DNA of 64,000 nt from Halomonas salinarum (GTDB lineage Bacteria > Pseudomonadota > Gammaproteobacteria > Pseudomonadales > Halomonadaceae). Below, in pieces: positions 54,998 through 63,774 of this stretch; position 1 is the stretch's first letter, and every line of letters begins with the position of its first letter. A model generated the notes under the pieces. The model was given only the letters and a program-made list of their open reading frames with translations, searched no databases and had not been told where the DNA came from. The stretch is from positions 248,001 through 312,000 of the forward strand of contig NZ_WWNB01000001.1 in the NCBI RefSeq assembly GCF_012062845.1. Direction: 5' to 3'. The translations under genes and the position numbers were made by a program.

Positions 54998-56020
54998 ATG
55001 AAACACTCTCATACCCATTCCCCGCTGCCCGAGGACTGGTTCCTTCGCGCTCGACTGAAGATCCGCCACCTTCAGCTACTCATCGCCCTCAACGAACACC
55101 GCAACCTGCATCGAAGTGCCGAGTGTCTGGGCATGAGTCAGCCGGCAGCCTCCAAGCTGCTCGGCGATCTTGAAACACAGCTCGGCCTGACCCTGTTCGA
55201 CCGACATGCCCGCGGCGTGACGCCCAACTGGTATGGGGAATCCCTGATTCGCCATGCGCAGGATATTCTGTCGGAGCTCCATCACGCCGGTGAGGAACTG
55301 AATGCCCTCAAGGCCGGCAACGCGGGCATGGTGGCCGTCGGCACCGTGATGGCCCCCGCCGTGACACTCCTCACCAGCGCCATCGAGCGCGTCCATCGCG
55401 ATCTGCCCGGCCTCAAGATCAGCGTCGATGTGGGCGTCAGCAAGGACCTGGTACACCGACTGCTCGAGGGCGAGCTGGACTTCGCCATTACCCGCGTCCC
55501 CGCCGGCTTCCCCTCGGAACGCTTCGTGTTCGAGGAAATCGGCGAGGAAGCGCTGTGCTTTGTGTGTCGCGAGGGCCACCCACTCTCGGGACACCCGGCA
55601 CCAACGCTCCAGGAAATGGCGCAATATCCCTGGGCCATGCAACCCCCCGGTGCGCTGATGCGACAGCGCGTCGACGGCCTCTTCCTGTACCATGGGGTCA
55701 GCCCGCCCAAACAGATCGTCGACACCGCCGACCTGATGGTCGCCCTGGCGCTGGTCGACAAGTCCGACACCCTGACCGTTACCACGCGCGAGGCCGCGGA
55801 CCTGCTGTGCGCACCACAGCGCTTTCGCCAGCTACCCTTCGAAGAACCGCTCAGCGTACAGCCCTACGGTTTGGTGAGCCTGCGGGATCGGCGCCTATCG
55901 CCGGGTGCGGCGGCGCTGATGACAAGCCTGCGTGAACTTGTCGCGCAACCGGCGGCGCCACACCGGCTGACACGGACACCCCCTTTACTTCCACTCGGCA
56001 TGGACAGCCCGCCTGAATGA
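54998..56020 (+). CDS. LysR-type regulator, GbpR-like
   Basis: A 340-aa LysR protein with an N-terminal helix-turn-helix (RHLQLLIALNEHRNLHRSAECLGMSQPAASKLLGDLE). The effector domain continues with GMVAVGTVMAPAVTLL. The layout resembles GbpR, the regulator of galactose/arabinose uptake genes in Agrobacterium and Azospirillum. ATG 54998 is preferred to the TTG at 54971. Divergent from galM, so it probably controls galM and the araFGH operon in response to a sugar. Confidence 0.8.
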   Translation: MKHSHTHSPLPEDWFLRARLKIRHLQLLIALNEHRNLHRSAECLGMSQPAASKLLGDLETQLGLTLFDRHARGVTPNWYGESLIRHAQDILSELHHAGEELNALKAGNAGMVAVGTVMAPAVTLLTSAIERVHRDLPGLKISVDVGVSKDLVHRLLEGELDFAITRVPAGFPSERFVFEEIGEEALCFVCREGHPLSGHPAPTLQEMAQYPWAMQPPGALMRQRVDGLFLYHGVSPPKQIVDTADLMVALALVDKSDTLTVTTREAADLLCAPQRFRQLPFEEPLSVQPYGLVSLRDRRLSPGAAALMTSLRELVAQPAAPHRLTRTPPLLPLGMDSPPE

Positions 56021-56052
56021 CGTCGTTACGACTGCTGGCATCGACAGAGAGT

Positions 56053-57015
56053 TCAGCGGCGCCTCTTTGACGCTTCGGTGCCTCCCTTTTCTACGCGGCC
56101 GTCATCTACCAGCACGGTTTGCGGAACGGGTGCACCGGCGGCGGCCTTGCGTCGCTGCCGGATCAGGTCCAGCAGCCCACCGCCCAGCAGCGAGGCGATG
56201 ATCAGCGCGCCACCGACGAAGGCCAGCGGCGTCGGGGCCTCACCAATCCACCACCAGACCAGCAGGGTCCCGACCAGGGTCTCGAGCAGCATCATCAGGC
56301 TGACCTCGGCCCCCGCCAAGTAACGCGGGCCGGTCTGAATGCAGAAGTAGGCACCCGGCAGGAAGACCAGACTCAGCAGCGCCAGGCGCTGGAGATCAGC
56401 GGTAGGTGGCAGGGTGGCACCGCCCAGCAGCAGCGCCGGCAGCAAGATCACCACACAGCCAAGCGGCAGGATCACGGTGGTATCCACGCCCTTCTGGGCG
56501 CTGGCCACGCTCGTATTGATGGCCAACGCCAACGGCAGACCCAGCGCCACGATCAGCCCCAGCGGGTTGCCCTTGCCCATCTCGCCGGCCGCCATCAGGC
56601 TGGCCCCGGCGACACACAGCAGGATGATCACCCAGGTTTGACGACGCAGCCGCTGGCCGTAGATCAACAGGCCGATCAGCCCGGCGATGAGCGGTGCCAG
56701 GTTCTGGATCACCAGCACATTGCCGGCGGCGGTCAGCCGGTTGGCAATCACGAAAGTCCAGGCACCGGCGGCGAAAGCCAAGGGGCACCACAACGCCGCC
56801 GGCCCACAGGCACGTACCGCCGCCGGCAGATCGCGGCCATAGCGTGCCACCGCCACCAGGCTCAGCACCGTCCCCAGCAGCAGGGCCCGCCAGAACATGA
56901 AGGTGGCGACATCGACCTCGGTATCCTTGACGAAGAGCGCATCCGGCGACAGCAGCAACACGCCCAGCCCGGTGATCAGATAGCCGCGCAGTCGCCACGA
57001 CATTCCTTGCCACAT
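56053..57015 (-). CDS. EamA/RhaT-family (DMT) transporter
   Basis: A 320-aa inner-membrane protein with ten hydrophobic segments in two five-helix EamA repeats. ATFMFWRALLLGTVLSL is the first-repeat hallmark and LLETLVGTLLVWWWIGEAPTPLAFVGGALI the second-repeat end. Substrate is likely a small metabolite for efflux and not predictable. AGGAGGTCAAGG precedes the ATG. Convergent with the LysR gene, 32 nt apart. It may be a standalone gene. Confidence 0.85.
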   Translation of the reverse strand: MWQGMSWRLRGYLITGLGVLLLSPDALFVKDTEVDVATFMFWRALLLGTVLSLVAVARYGRDLPAAVRACGPAALWCPLAFAAGAWTFVIANRLTAAGNVLVIQNLAPLIAGLIGLLIYGQRLRRQTWVIILLCVAGASLMAAGEMGKGNPLGLIVALGLPLALAINTSVASAQKGVDTTVILPLGCVVILLPALLLGGATLPPTADLQRLALLSLVFLPGAYFCIQTGPRYLAGAEVSLMMLLETLVGTLLVWWWIGEAPTPLAFVGGALIIASLLGGGLLDLIRQRRKAAAGAPVPQTVLVDDGRVEKGGTEASKRRR

Positions 57016-57068
57016 CCTTGACCTCCTACTCGATACCCCGTCCGGGGCCTGTCCATAAAACTGTCCAT

Positions 57069-57102
57069 AAAAAACGCAGGCCGGGGAATCCCCGGCCTGC
57101 GT
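57069..57102 (-). terminator. Terminator of DEAD-box helicase gene
   Basis: A 13-bp perfect stem ACGCAGGCCGGGG/CCCCGGCCTGCGT with a 3-nt loop at 57074-57102. Six A residues at 57069-57074 give a U run leftward. A direct repeat CTGTCCATAAAA lies just beyond. Confidence 0.85.
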
Positions 57103-57207
57103 GGTTGCTGCCTTGGCACCTTCGACTATCCGCTAACGGCTGTCGCTGTGCCATCACCCTTTGGTACGAGAGCCTAAGTAAGCCTCACGTCCTGGATGAG
57201 CCTGTGA

Positions 57208-58926
57208 TCAGGCCTGCGAGCGGCGACGAATCGGCGCATCTTCGCTATTGCGACGGCGCGGTGCACGCTCCGGCGCGCCACCGCTGTCTTCGCTGATCTC
57301 AAGCGGACGGCCACCGACCTTGGCGCGGGCCATCTTGGTCAGGATGCTGGCAGGCAGGTTGCTCGGCAACTCGACCACGGAGAAGGCGTTGCGAATATCG
57401 ATGCGACCGATACGCGCGCCTTCGATACCGCCTTCATTGGCCAGCGCACCAACCAGCTGCCCCGGCTTGACGCCATCCTTGTGGCCAACGGCGATGCGGT
57501 AGCGCGTCATGCCTTCACGCGGCGCGCTGCTCTCGCGACGCTTCGGCTTGCCGCCGTCACGGCTGTCACGGCCGCTGCGCTCTTTGCTCTCTTTCGGCGC
57601 CTGCATACGACCGATCGGTGCTTCATCGGCGCGGGCCATGGCGGCGAAGGCACAGGCCAGCTCGACCGGGTCATGACCTTCAGCGACCATGCGCTCGATC
57701 AGTGCACGCTGCTCGTCGCTGCCAGCGGTCAGTGTGCCGATCACGCGCTGATAGAATTTTTCGTCGCGATGAGCACGGATCGCCGCTTCGTCAGGCAGCG
57801 CCATGTCGCTCATGTGCTGGCCAGTCGCCTGCTCGATCCAGCGAACCTTGCGCGTCTCACGGAAGCCGGCAAAGGTAATCGCCACGCCGCTACGACCGGC
57901 ACGACCGGTACGGCCGATACGGTGTGTGTAGGCTTCCGAGTCCTGCGGCAGATCGTAGTTGATGACGTGAGTGATGCGTGGAACGTCGAGGCCGCGAGCG
58001 GCCACGTCTGTCGCGATCAGCACGTCGACCTTGCCACGCTTGAGGCGCGTGATGGTGCGCTCGCGCAGGCTCTGGTCCAGATCACCGGACAGGCCAGCGG
58101 CGTTGACGCCACGTGCGGTCAGCTGCTCGACCAGGGTGGTGCAGGCGGCACGAGTCCGCACGAAGACGATAGCGCCATCGACCGGCTCGACCTCGAGAAT
58201 GCGTGACAGCGCCTCGAGCTTGGCGCCGCCTTCGGCACGCACCAGGCGCTGGTCGATGCTGTCGGCAGTACCCTTGGCGGATTCAATAGCGACCTTGACC
58301 GGATCGACCAGGTAGCGATTGACGATGCGCTCGATTTCGGTCGGCAGGGTCGCGGAGAAAAACACGCGTTGCGCGTCTTTCGGGGTATCGGCGACGACAC
58401 GCTTGACGTCATCGATGAAGCCCATGCGCAGCATTTCGTCGGCTTCGTCGAGCACCAGCGCAGACAGGCCATCAAGCTTCAGGCTGCCACGATCCAGGTG
58501 ATCGATGATACGGCCCGGTGTGCCGACCACGACTTGTGCGCCACGCTTCAGTGCGCTGAGCTGCTCACGATATTCCTGACCACCACAAAGGGTAGCGACC
58601 TGCAGACCCTGCAGATTCTGACCGTACTTGGTGAAAGACACGGCGACCTGCTGAGCCAGTTCGCGGGTCGGGGCCATCACCAGCACCTGCGGCTCACGGC
58701 GAGCGAGGTCGATGCGCGAAAGAATCGGCAGCGCGAAGGCTGCGGTCTTGCCGGTACCCGTCTGGGCCTGGCCGATCATGTCACGGCCTTCGAGCAGGGC
58801 AGGAATGGTCTGCGCCTGAATCGGAGAGGGAGTTTCGTAGCCCAGCGTATCGAGGGCAGTCAGCACGGCAGGCAGCAGTGCCATTTCGCCGAAGCTCGGC
58901 GAGGCGACAGAAGTCGAGGTCATCAA
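57208..58926 (-). CDS. deaD: DEAD-box ATP-dependent RNA helicase (DeaD/CsdA-like)
   Basis: A 572-aa RNA helicase. The Q motif (PSPIQAQTIP) is followed by Walker A AQTGTGKT, DEAD box VLDEADEML, SAT (FFSATLP) and HRIGRTGRAG. The C-terminal part has a basic, Ser/Arg-rich linker and a DbpA-type RRM (MTRYRIAVGHKDGVKPGQLVGAL), then a low-complexity RRRN tail. The RRM identifies the DeaD/CsdA group, which remodels structured RNA at low temperature and in ribosome assembly. ATG may be 58926 or 58923. Confidence 0.92.
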   Translation of the reverse strand: MMTSTSVASPSFGEMALLPAVLTALDTLGYETPSPIQAQTIPALLEGRDMIGQAQTGTGKTAAFALPILSRIDLARREPQVLVMAPTRELAQQVAVSFTKYGQNLQGLQVATLCGGQEYREQLSALKRGAQVVVGTPGRIIDHLDRGSLKLDGLSALVLDEADEMLRMGFIDDVKRVVADTPKDAQRVFFSATLPTEIERIVNRYLVDPVKVAIESAKGTADSIDQRLVRAEGGAKLEALSRILEVEPVDGAIVFVRTRAACTTLVEQLTARGVNAAGLSGDLDQSLRERTITRLKRGKVDVLIATDVAARGLDVPRITHVINYDLPQDSEAYTHRIGRTGRAGRSGVAITFAGFRETRKVRWIEQATGQHMSDMALPDEAAIRAHRDEKFYQRVIGTLTAGSDEQRALIERMVAEGHDPVELACAFAAMARADEAPIGRMQAPKESKERSGRDSRDGGKPKRRESSAPREGMTRYRIAVGHKDGVKPGQLVGALANEGGIEGARIGRIDIRNAFSVVELPSNLPASILTKMARAKVGGRPLEISEDSGGAPERAPRRRNSEDAPIRRRSQA

Positions 58927-59457
58927 TCACACCTTGGTAGGCCGGTCAGTACCGGCAACAGAAATTGTTGGCGTCCCCGACCCGGAACACGCAATAGCAC
59001 AGGATCCACAAAGGGCCTGTAGGGTCGAATGCGAGCCACCCGTCGTGGGGCTGGCTCGGGGCGGAGTCTGGGACGCCGGTCGCACCTGGCATTCGGTTCA
59101 CCTCAAGACACGGGCAGAACCCGGATCAAACGAGCATCAAACAAGCGCTTGGGCTTGCCAGAAACTCTCGGCGAACCGCTGTGGCGACCTTGGCACCTTG
59201 CCGACTGGCAGTGGGCGCTCCATCTACAAATCCAGACGCACTGGGCGAGGCCTTTAGCCTGCCCCGGGCGAACACTTGGCGAGCCCGGTCACAGCGCTTG
59301 GTCGCGGATCATCGCGCCTGGCGTCTTGCGAAAGCTTGCCATCCCTACCCAACGTGGGCGGGTGCAATTCGTCATGATGGTGGGGGTCAACACATGCGAG
59401 GAGAGCGCATGCTACCATTGTAGCCCTCGCCATTCCAACCTTTTTCGGGAGCCGTTA
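58927..59457. other. 531-bp divergent region, deaD/yaiI
   Basis: Separates the minus-strand helicase gene from yaiI. It probably holds a long 5' leader for the helicase, as in E. coli cold-shock genes, and the yaiI promoter. A short palindrome CATGCG/CGCATG lies at 59393-59398 and 59406-59411. The frame open from 59029 into yaiI is GC-rich without coding character. I see no RNA gene. Confidence 0.5.
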
Positions 59458-59907
59458 ATGCCTAGCCTGTGGGTCGATGCTGATGCCTGCCCGCGTGTCG
59501 CGCGCGAGATCATCGTGCGCGCTGCGGAGCGTACCCAAACGCCGACCTGGTTCGTCGCCAACCATCAGGTGCCGTTGCCGCCCTCTCCGTGGGTCAAGCC
59601 GCTGGCAGTGGCGAGCGGCTTCGATGTCGCCGACGACGAGATCGTGCGTCGCCTGACGCCCGGCGACCTGCTGGTGACCGCTGACCTGCCGCTGGCTCAG
59701 GAAGCCATCGAAAAGGGCGCAGCCGTGATGACCAATCGTGGCGAAGCGCTGGATCACAGCAACATCCGTGCTCGGGTGCAAATGCGGGACTTTATGGAAA
59801 CGATGCGCTCCAGCGGCGAGCACACCGGTGGTCCCAAGGGCTACTCCGACGTCGACCGTCGGGAATTCGCCAACGCCCTGGACCGCTGGCTGGCCAAGAA
59901 CGTGTGA
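59458..59907 (+). CDS. yaiI: YaiI/UPF0178 (DUF188) family protein
   Basis: A 149-aa protein of the UPF0178/YaiI family, with a PIN-like fold. The first residues are [19 protein letters not shown]. Other family marks are [42 protein letters not shown] and the C-terminal [30 protein letters not shown]. The acidic residues DAD and TADLPLA suggest a metal site; biochemical role unknown. ATG 59458 is chosen because the family starts MxxxxVDADACP. Its 3' end is repeated downstream. Confidence 0.9.
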   Translation: MPSLWVDADACPRVAREIIVRAAERTQTPTWFVANHQVPLPPSPWVKPLAVASGFDVADDEIVRRLTPGDLLVTADLPLAQEAIEKGAAVMTNRGEALDHSNIRARVQMRDFMETMRSSGEHTGGPKGYSDVDRREFANALDRWLAKNV

Positions 59908-60412
59908 CGCTGACGCATCTGCACCGGGTGCAAATGCGGCTCATATAAGGGCTGGCATGGAAACGATGCGTTCCAGCGGCGAGCATACCGGTGGTCCCAA
60001 GGGCTACTCCGACGTCGACCGTCGGGAATTCGCCAACGCCCTGGACCGCTGGCTGGCCAAGAACGTGTGACGCTGACGCATCTGCACCGGGTGCAAATGC
60101 GGCTCATATAAGGGCTGGCATGGAAACGATGCGTTCCAGCGGCGAGCATACCGGTGGTCCCAAGGGCTACTCCGACGTCGACCGTCGGGAATTCGCCAAC
60201 GCCCTGGACCGCTGGCTGGCCAAGAACGTGTGACGCTGACGCATCTGCACCGGGTGCAAATGCGGCTCATATAAGGGCTGGCATGGAAACGATGCGTTCC
60301 AGCGGCGAGCCTACCGGCAGCCCCAAGGGGTTCTTCTACACAGAACTTCATCGATGTCGACCGTCGGGAATTCGCCAACGCTCTGGATCGCTGGCTGGCC
60401 AAGAATGCCTGA
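59794..60412 (+). repeat. 163-bp tandem repeat of the 3' end of yaiI
   Basis: Units start at 59794, 59957, 60120 and 60283, exactly 163 bp apart. Unit 1 lies inside yaiI and covers its last 37 codons plus 49 bp downstream. Units 2 and 3 are identical by eye and differ from unit 1 at two bases in the first 40. Each carries an ATG-led frame for the same 37-aa peptide ending LAKNV and stop. Unit 4 is diverged: it has GEPTGSPKG, an insert of about 21 bp, and ends [13 protein letters not shown] in another frame. Each unit contains a hairpin GCATCTGCAC/GTGCAAATGC. Confidence 0.9.
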
Positions 60413-60561
60413 GTCGAAGCTCACCGGGGACAGGGATTCGCGAAGGCGCTGTTAACCCTTCCCTAGGCGCTACATTCTTCATCCCTGAACAATGACCTTC
60501 GCTTCGACCTGCCACCGGTGCGGCTTCTGTCCAGACGCCGGTTGAGCACCGCCTGTGAGGC

Positions 60562-61566
60562 TTAGCCCTTTTCCCTGATGCCCTGCCCCGGCAGCCGCTC
60601 GCGGTCGTGGGGGCGCTCAAGATCGAGTGCGGGCCCCTTGGGCACGATACGCGTCGGATTGATGGTGTCGTGACTGTAGTAGTAGTGGCGCTTGATGTGG
60701 TCCATGTTCACCGTCTCCTTGATGCCAGGCCACTGATAGAGCTCGCGGACATAGTTCGACAGATTCGGGTAATCCTCGATGCGGCGGATATTGCACTTGA
60801 AGTGACCGTGGTAGACGGCATCGAAGCGAATCAGCGTGGTGAACAAGCGAATGTCCGCCTCGGTAAACCACTCGCCGGCAAGATAGCGCTGCTCAGCGAG
60901 CCGGGCTTCCATGCGATCGAGGGCCTCGAAGAGTGCAGTGACATGCTTTTCGTAGACGGCCTGTTCGGTGGCAAAGCCTGCCTTGTAGACGCCATTGTTG
61001 ATGTGGTCGTAGACATCGGCGTTGACCGCATCGATGGTCTCGCGAAGGTCGGGGGGATAGAAATCCAGACGATTGCAGGTGATGTCGTCAAAGGCATCGT
61101 TGAACATGCGCAGCAGATCGGCGGACTCGTTACTGACGATGTTGCCGGCGCTTTTATCCCACAGCGCAGGCACGGTGACGCGGCCGGTGTAATGAGGGTC
61201 GGTCAGAGTATAAAGCTCGCGGTGATAGCGCGCCCCATTGACCGGGTCTCCACTGGAGCCCTCTTCCTCGATGAAGCTCCAGCCCTGATCGAGCATCAGC
61301 GGGCTGACATGGGAGCTTCCCAGCAACGCATCAAGCCCTTTAAGGCGACGCATGATCAAGGTGCGGTGCGCCCAGGGGCACGCTAGCGAAACATAGAGGT
61401 GATAACGACCGGCTTCGGCGAGCCGCCCCGGCTGACCATCGGGCCCTTCGCTGCCATCGGCGGTCACCCAGTCGCGAAGCTGTGCCGACTCACGAACAAA
61501 CTCGCCACCATGCTTCTTGGTGTCGTACCACTGATCGTGCCACTTGCCATCGATCAACAGGCCCAT
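60562..61566 (-). CDS. Glutathionyl-hydroquinone reductase (YqjG-like GST)
   Basis: A 334-aa glutathione S-transferase of the Xi class. The N-terminal thioredoxin-fold part has the catalytic Cys in SLACPWAHRTLI and NSESAD-type VSNESADLLRMF. The helical C-terminal domain has RYLAGEWFTEADIRLFTTLIRFDAVY. These enzymes reduce glutathionyl-hydroquinones. GAGGAGGGC precedes the ATG. The gene lies alone between the repeat array and the LysR gene. Confidence 0.92.
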   Translation of the reverse strand: MGLLIDGKWHDQWYDTKKHGGEFVRESAQLRDWVTADGSEGPDGQPGRLAEAGRYHLYVSLACPWAHRTLIMRRLKGLDALLGSSHVSPLMLDQGWSFIEEEGSSGDPVNGARYHRELYTLTDPHYTGRVTVPALWDKSAGNIVSNESADLLRMFNDAFDDITCNRLDFYPPDLRETIDAVNADVYDHINNGVYKAGFATEQAVYEKHVTALFEALDRMEARLAEQRYLAGEWFTEADIRLFTTLIRFDAVYHGHFKCNIRRIEDYPNLSNYVRELYQWPGIKETVNMDHIKRHYYYSHDTINPTRIVPKGPALDLERPHDRERLPGQGIREKG

Positions 61567-61668
61567 ATGCCCTCCTCAAAACGCGCTTTAACGTATACCT
61601 CGCAGAATACGCCGACTCTTTAGGCGCTCAAGCGCTTATTTTCCGGCATTTCATTCGATGAGATCGAA

Positions 61669-62571
61669 TCATTCTGCAGAAGTGACCTCCCACTCGCTCA
61701 CCGATTGCATCAATGCCGCCGCCATGGCGCGGGTCGCCGGACCGGCTCGATCGCGATCGCGATGAATCAGCTGGAATGGCACCTCACGGACACCGCCAAC
61801 CAGTAGCGGCAGGGGCAGGAGCTCGCCGCTGGACAGCGCAGGCTCGATCAGCGTCTTTGGCACCCAGGCAAACCCCAAGCCACGCTTGAGCATATCCACC
61901 GAAGTGGCCAGATGACTGACGGTCCAGCGCTGCTCGGCCTTCAACCAGCCGGCGTCCATGGCCTCGCGCTGCGCTGAGTCACGCACCACCAGTTGCCGGT
62001 GCTGTTCCAGATCACGCAGGTCCAGGGGACGGCCTAGCCTGTGCAAGGCGTGGTCGGGATGGGCGACGGCCAGGAAGGTAACCGTCGCCAGCGGTTCGCC
62101 GAGAAAGCCTTGCGCCGCGAGCCCCGAGGCCACCAGGTCGGCTCGGCCGTCATAGAGCATTTCGACTCCGCCGTTGAGTACCGTCTCGTGTAGCTGTATG
62201 CGGACATGAGGGAAGGCTTGCGAGAAGCGCTCAAGTGCCAAGGCCAGCACGTCCGGCGGAAATATCTGATCAATCGCCAACACCACCTCGGCTTCCAGCC
62301 CTTCGGCAAGGCTGTCGGCCACTTCTTCCAGCGCCTCGGCGCTCTCGATCAGCTGACGGGCCCGGCGCAGCAGCATTTCGCCGGGTTCGGTGAGTCGCAC
62401 ATTGCGTCCCACTGGCTCAAGGACCTTGACGCCCAACTGCTCTTCAAGCTTGTGCACCGCATGATTGAGCGTCGACGGACTCTTGTGCACGACCTGGGCC
62501 GCACGCGCGAAGCCACCATGATCGACGACCGCCGCCAGCATCTGCCACTGCGAAAGCGTCACTCGAGACAT
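61669..62571 (-). CDS. LysR-family transcriptional regulator
   Basis: About 300 aa. The N-terminal helix-turn-helix reads MSRVTLSQWQMLAAVVDHGGFARAAQVVHKSPSTLNHAVHKLEEQLG, and the effector domain begins after the linker helix. ATG 62571 has GAGGAAATC upstream; the ATG nine codons earlier has none. It is divergent from the pirin gene (106 bp), which it may control. Effector unknown. Confidence 0.85.
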   Translation of the reverse strand: MSRVTLSQWQMLAAVVDHGGFARAAQVVHKSPSTLNHAVHKLEEQLGVKVLEPVGRNVRLTEPGEMLLRRARQLIESAEALEEVADSLAEGLEAEVVLAIDQIFPPDVLALALERFSQAFPHVRIQLHETVLNGGVEMLYDGRADLVASGLAAQGFLGEPLATVTFLAVAHPDHALHRLGRPLDLRDLEQHRQLVVRDSAQREAMDAGWLKAEQRWTVSHLATSVDMLKRGLGFAWVPKTLIEPALSSGELLPLPLLVGGVREVPFQLIHRDRDRAGPATRAMAAALMQSVSEWEVTSAE

Positions 62572-62677
62572 TTCGATTTCCTCGAACCATTTAAGCAAAA
62601 CTATGCGCTATCGTTGCGCCAAGTTCATGATCAACAATTCACGCCATTGATACCAGACCCCAGGCGGAGGATGACTA

Positions 62678-63538
62678 ATGAGTGCACCCCTCGACACACA
62701 TCACAGCGATCGCCACATCGAACGTCGCCTGGCCGCGCAGCCAAGCCAGGATGGCGATGGCGTCAAGATCAAGCGCCTGCATGATTTCGGCGGTGGCCTC
62801 GACCCCTTCCTGATGCTCGACGAACTGGGCTCGGATCGTCCCGACGACTATATCGGTGGCTTCCCGCCTCACCCACACCGCGGCATTCAGACCCTGACGT
62901 ACGTGATCAACGGCGGCCTGACCCATGAGGATCATCTGGGGCACTCAAGCACCATCGAGGCGGGCGATGCGCAGTGGATGCACACCGGACGCGGCATCAT
63001 TCACTCAGAAATGCCGCTCACCGATCATCATGGCCTGCATGCCTTCCAGCTGTGGTTGAGTCTGGCGACCCGCGATAAAATGAGCCCGGCGACCTATCGC
63101 GACGTGAAAGCCGCCGAGATGCCACAACTCATCCAAGAAGGCACGCGCTTGACGGCGCTGGGTGGGCACTGGCAGGCGAGCAGCGGTGATGCCATCGTTG
63201 GCCCACTGGATGCACTGGCTGGCCAGGGGGCGGTTGCCCACCTGAGCCTTGATGAAGGCGCTTCTTTTACGCTCATGAGCGGTGCCCCTACCCTACTGGC
63301 CTATGTTTTCGACGGTGCACTGGAAATTGCTGGCGAGAACGTCGCCGCCGGGGAGCTGGTCCGCCTGACAGAGGGCGATCAGTTGTCGTTGTCCAGCCAG
63401 GACGGGGCTCAAGCTCTACTGCTGGCCGGTACGCCGCATCGCGAGCCGATCGCCCACTACGGCCCTTTCGTGATGAATACAGAGGCAGAGCTTCAACAGG
63501 CACTGCGCGATTACCGTGACGGTTCACTGACTGATTGA
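62678..63538 (+). CDS. Pirin family protein
   Basis: A 286-aa bicupin. The N-terminal cupin has the metal-site motifs GGFPPHPHRGIQTLTYV, WMHTGRGIIHSEMP (His/Glu). The C-terminal cupin is less conserved, as in other pirins. Bacterial pirins can be quercetinase-like dioxygenases or regulators; which applies here cannot be read. GGCGGAGGATGAC precedes the ATG. Divergent from the LysR gene. Confidence 0.9.
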   Translation: MSAPLDTHHSDRHIERRLAAQPSQDGDGVKIKRLHDFGGGLDPFLMLDELGSDRPDDYIGGFPPHPHRGIQTLTYVINGGLTHEDHLGHSSTIEAGDAQWMHTGRGIIHSEMPLTDHHGLHAFQLWLSLATRDKMSPATYRDVKAAEMPQLIQEGTRLTALGGHWQASSGDAIVGPLDALAGQGAVAHLSLDEGASFTLMSGAPTLLAYVFDGALEIAGENVAAGELVRLTEGDQLSLSSQDGAQALLLAGTPHREPIAHYGPFVMNTEAELQQALRDYRDGSLTD

Positions 63539-63774
63539 CCTTGCGCACGATGCCAGCCAGAAAAAATGCCAGTAGATATTGAGGTCTTACACGCAGATCA
63601 AGGGTAATTTTCTGGCTTTCCTCTCAGTTTGTGACGACACTTCCCAGACCCTGGGCGGAAGATGGTGAGCTTATGCTTACTGTAAACATGTACAGACTAG
63701 GCAGCTAATACGCCATGGGGTAAGGTTCTCATGCCTTTTTATATCCATTTGATCCTTACTGGCCTTTACCGACT
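63539..63774. other. Intergenic region pirin/M23 peptidase
   Basis: A 236-bp gap before the M23-type gene, holding its promoter. I see no convincing operator or hairpin. Confidence 0.4.

Noticed and set aside
59029..59457. N-terminal extension of YaiI by 143 codons
   Set aside because: The family begins at VDADACP just after ATG 59458; the extension has no conserved character.
59794..60412. CRISPR-like array
   Set aside because: The repeats are 163 bp, contiguous without unique spacers, and consist of yaiI coding sequence.
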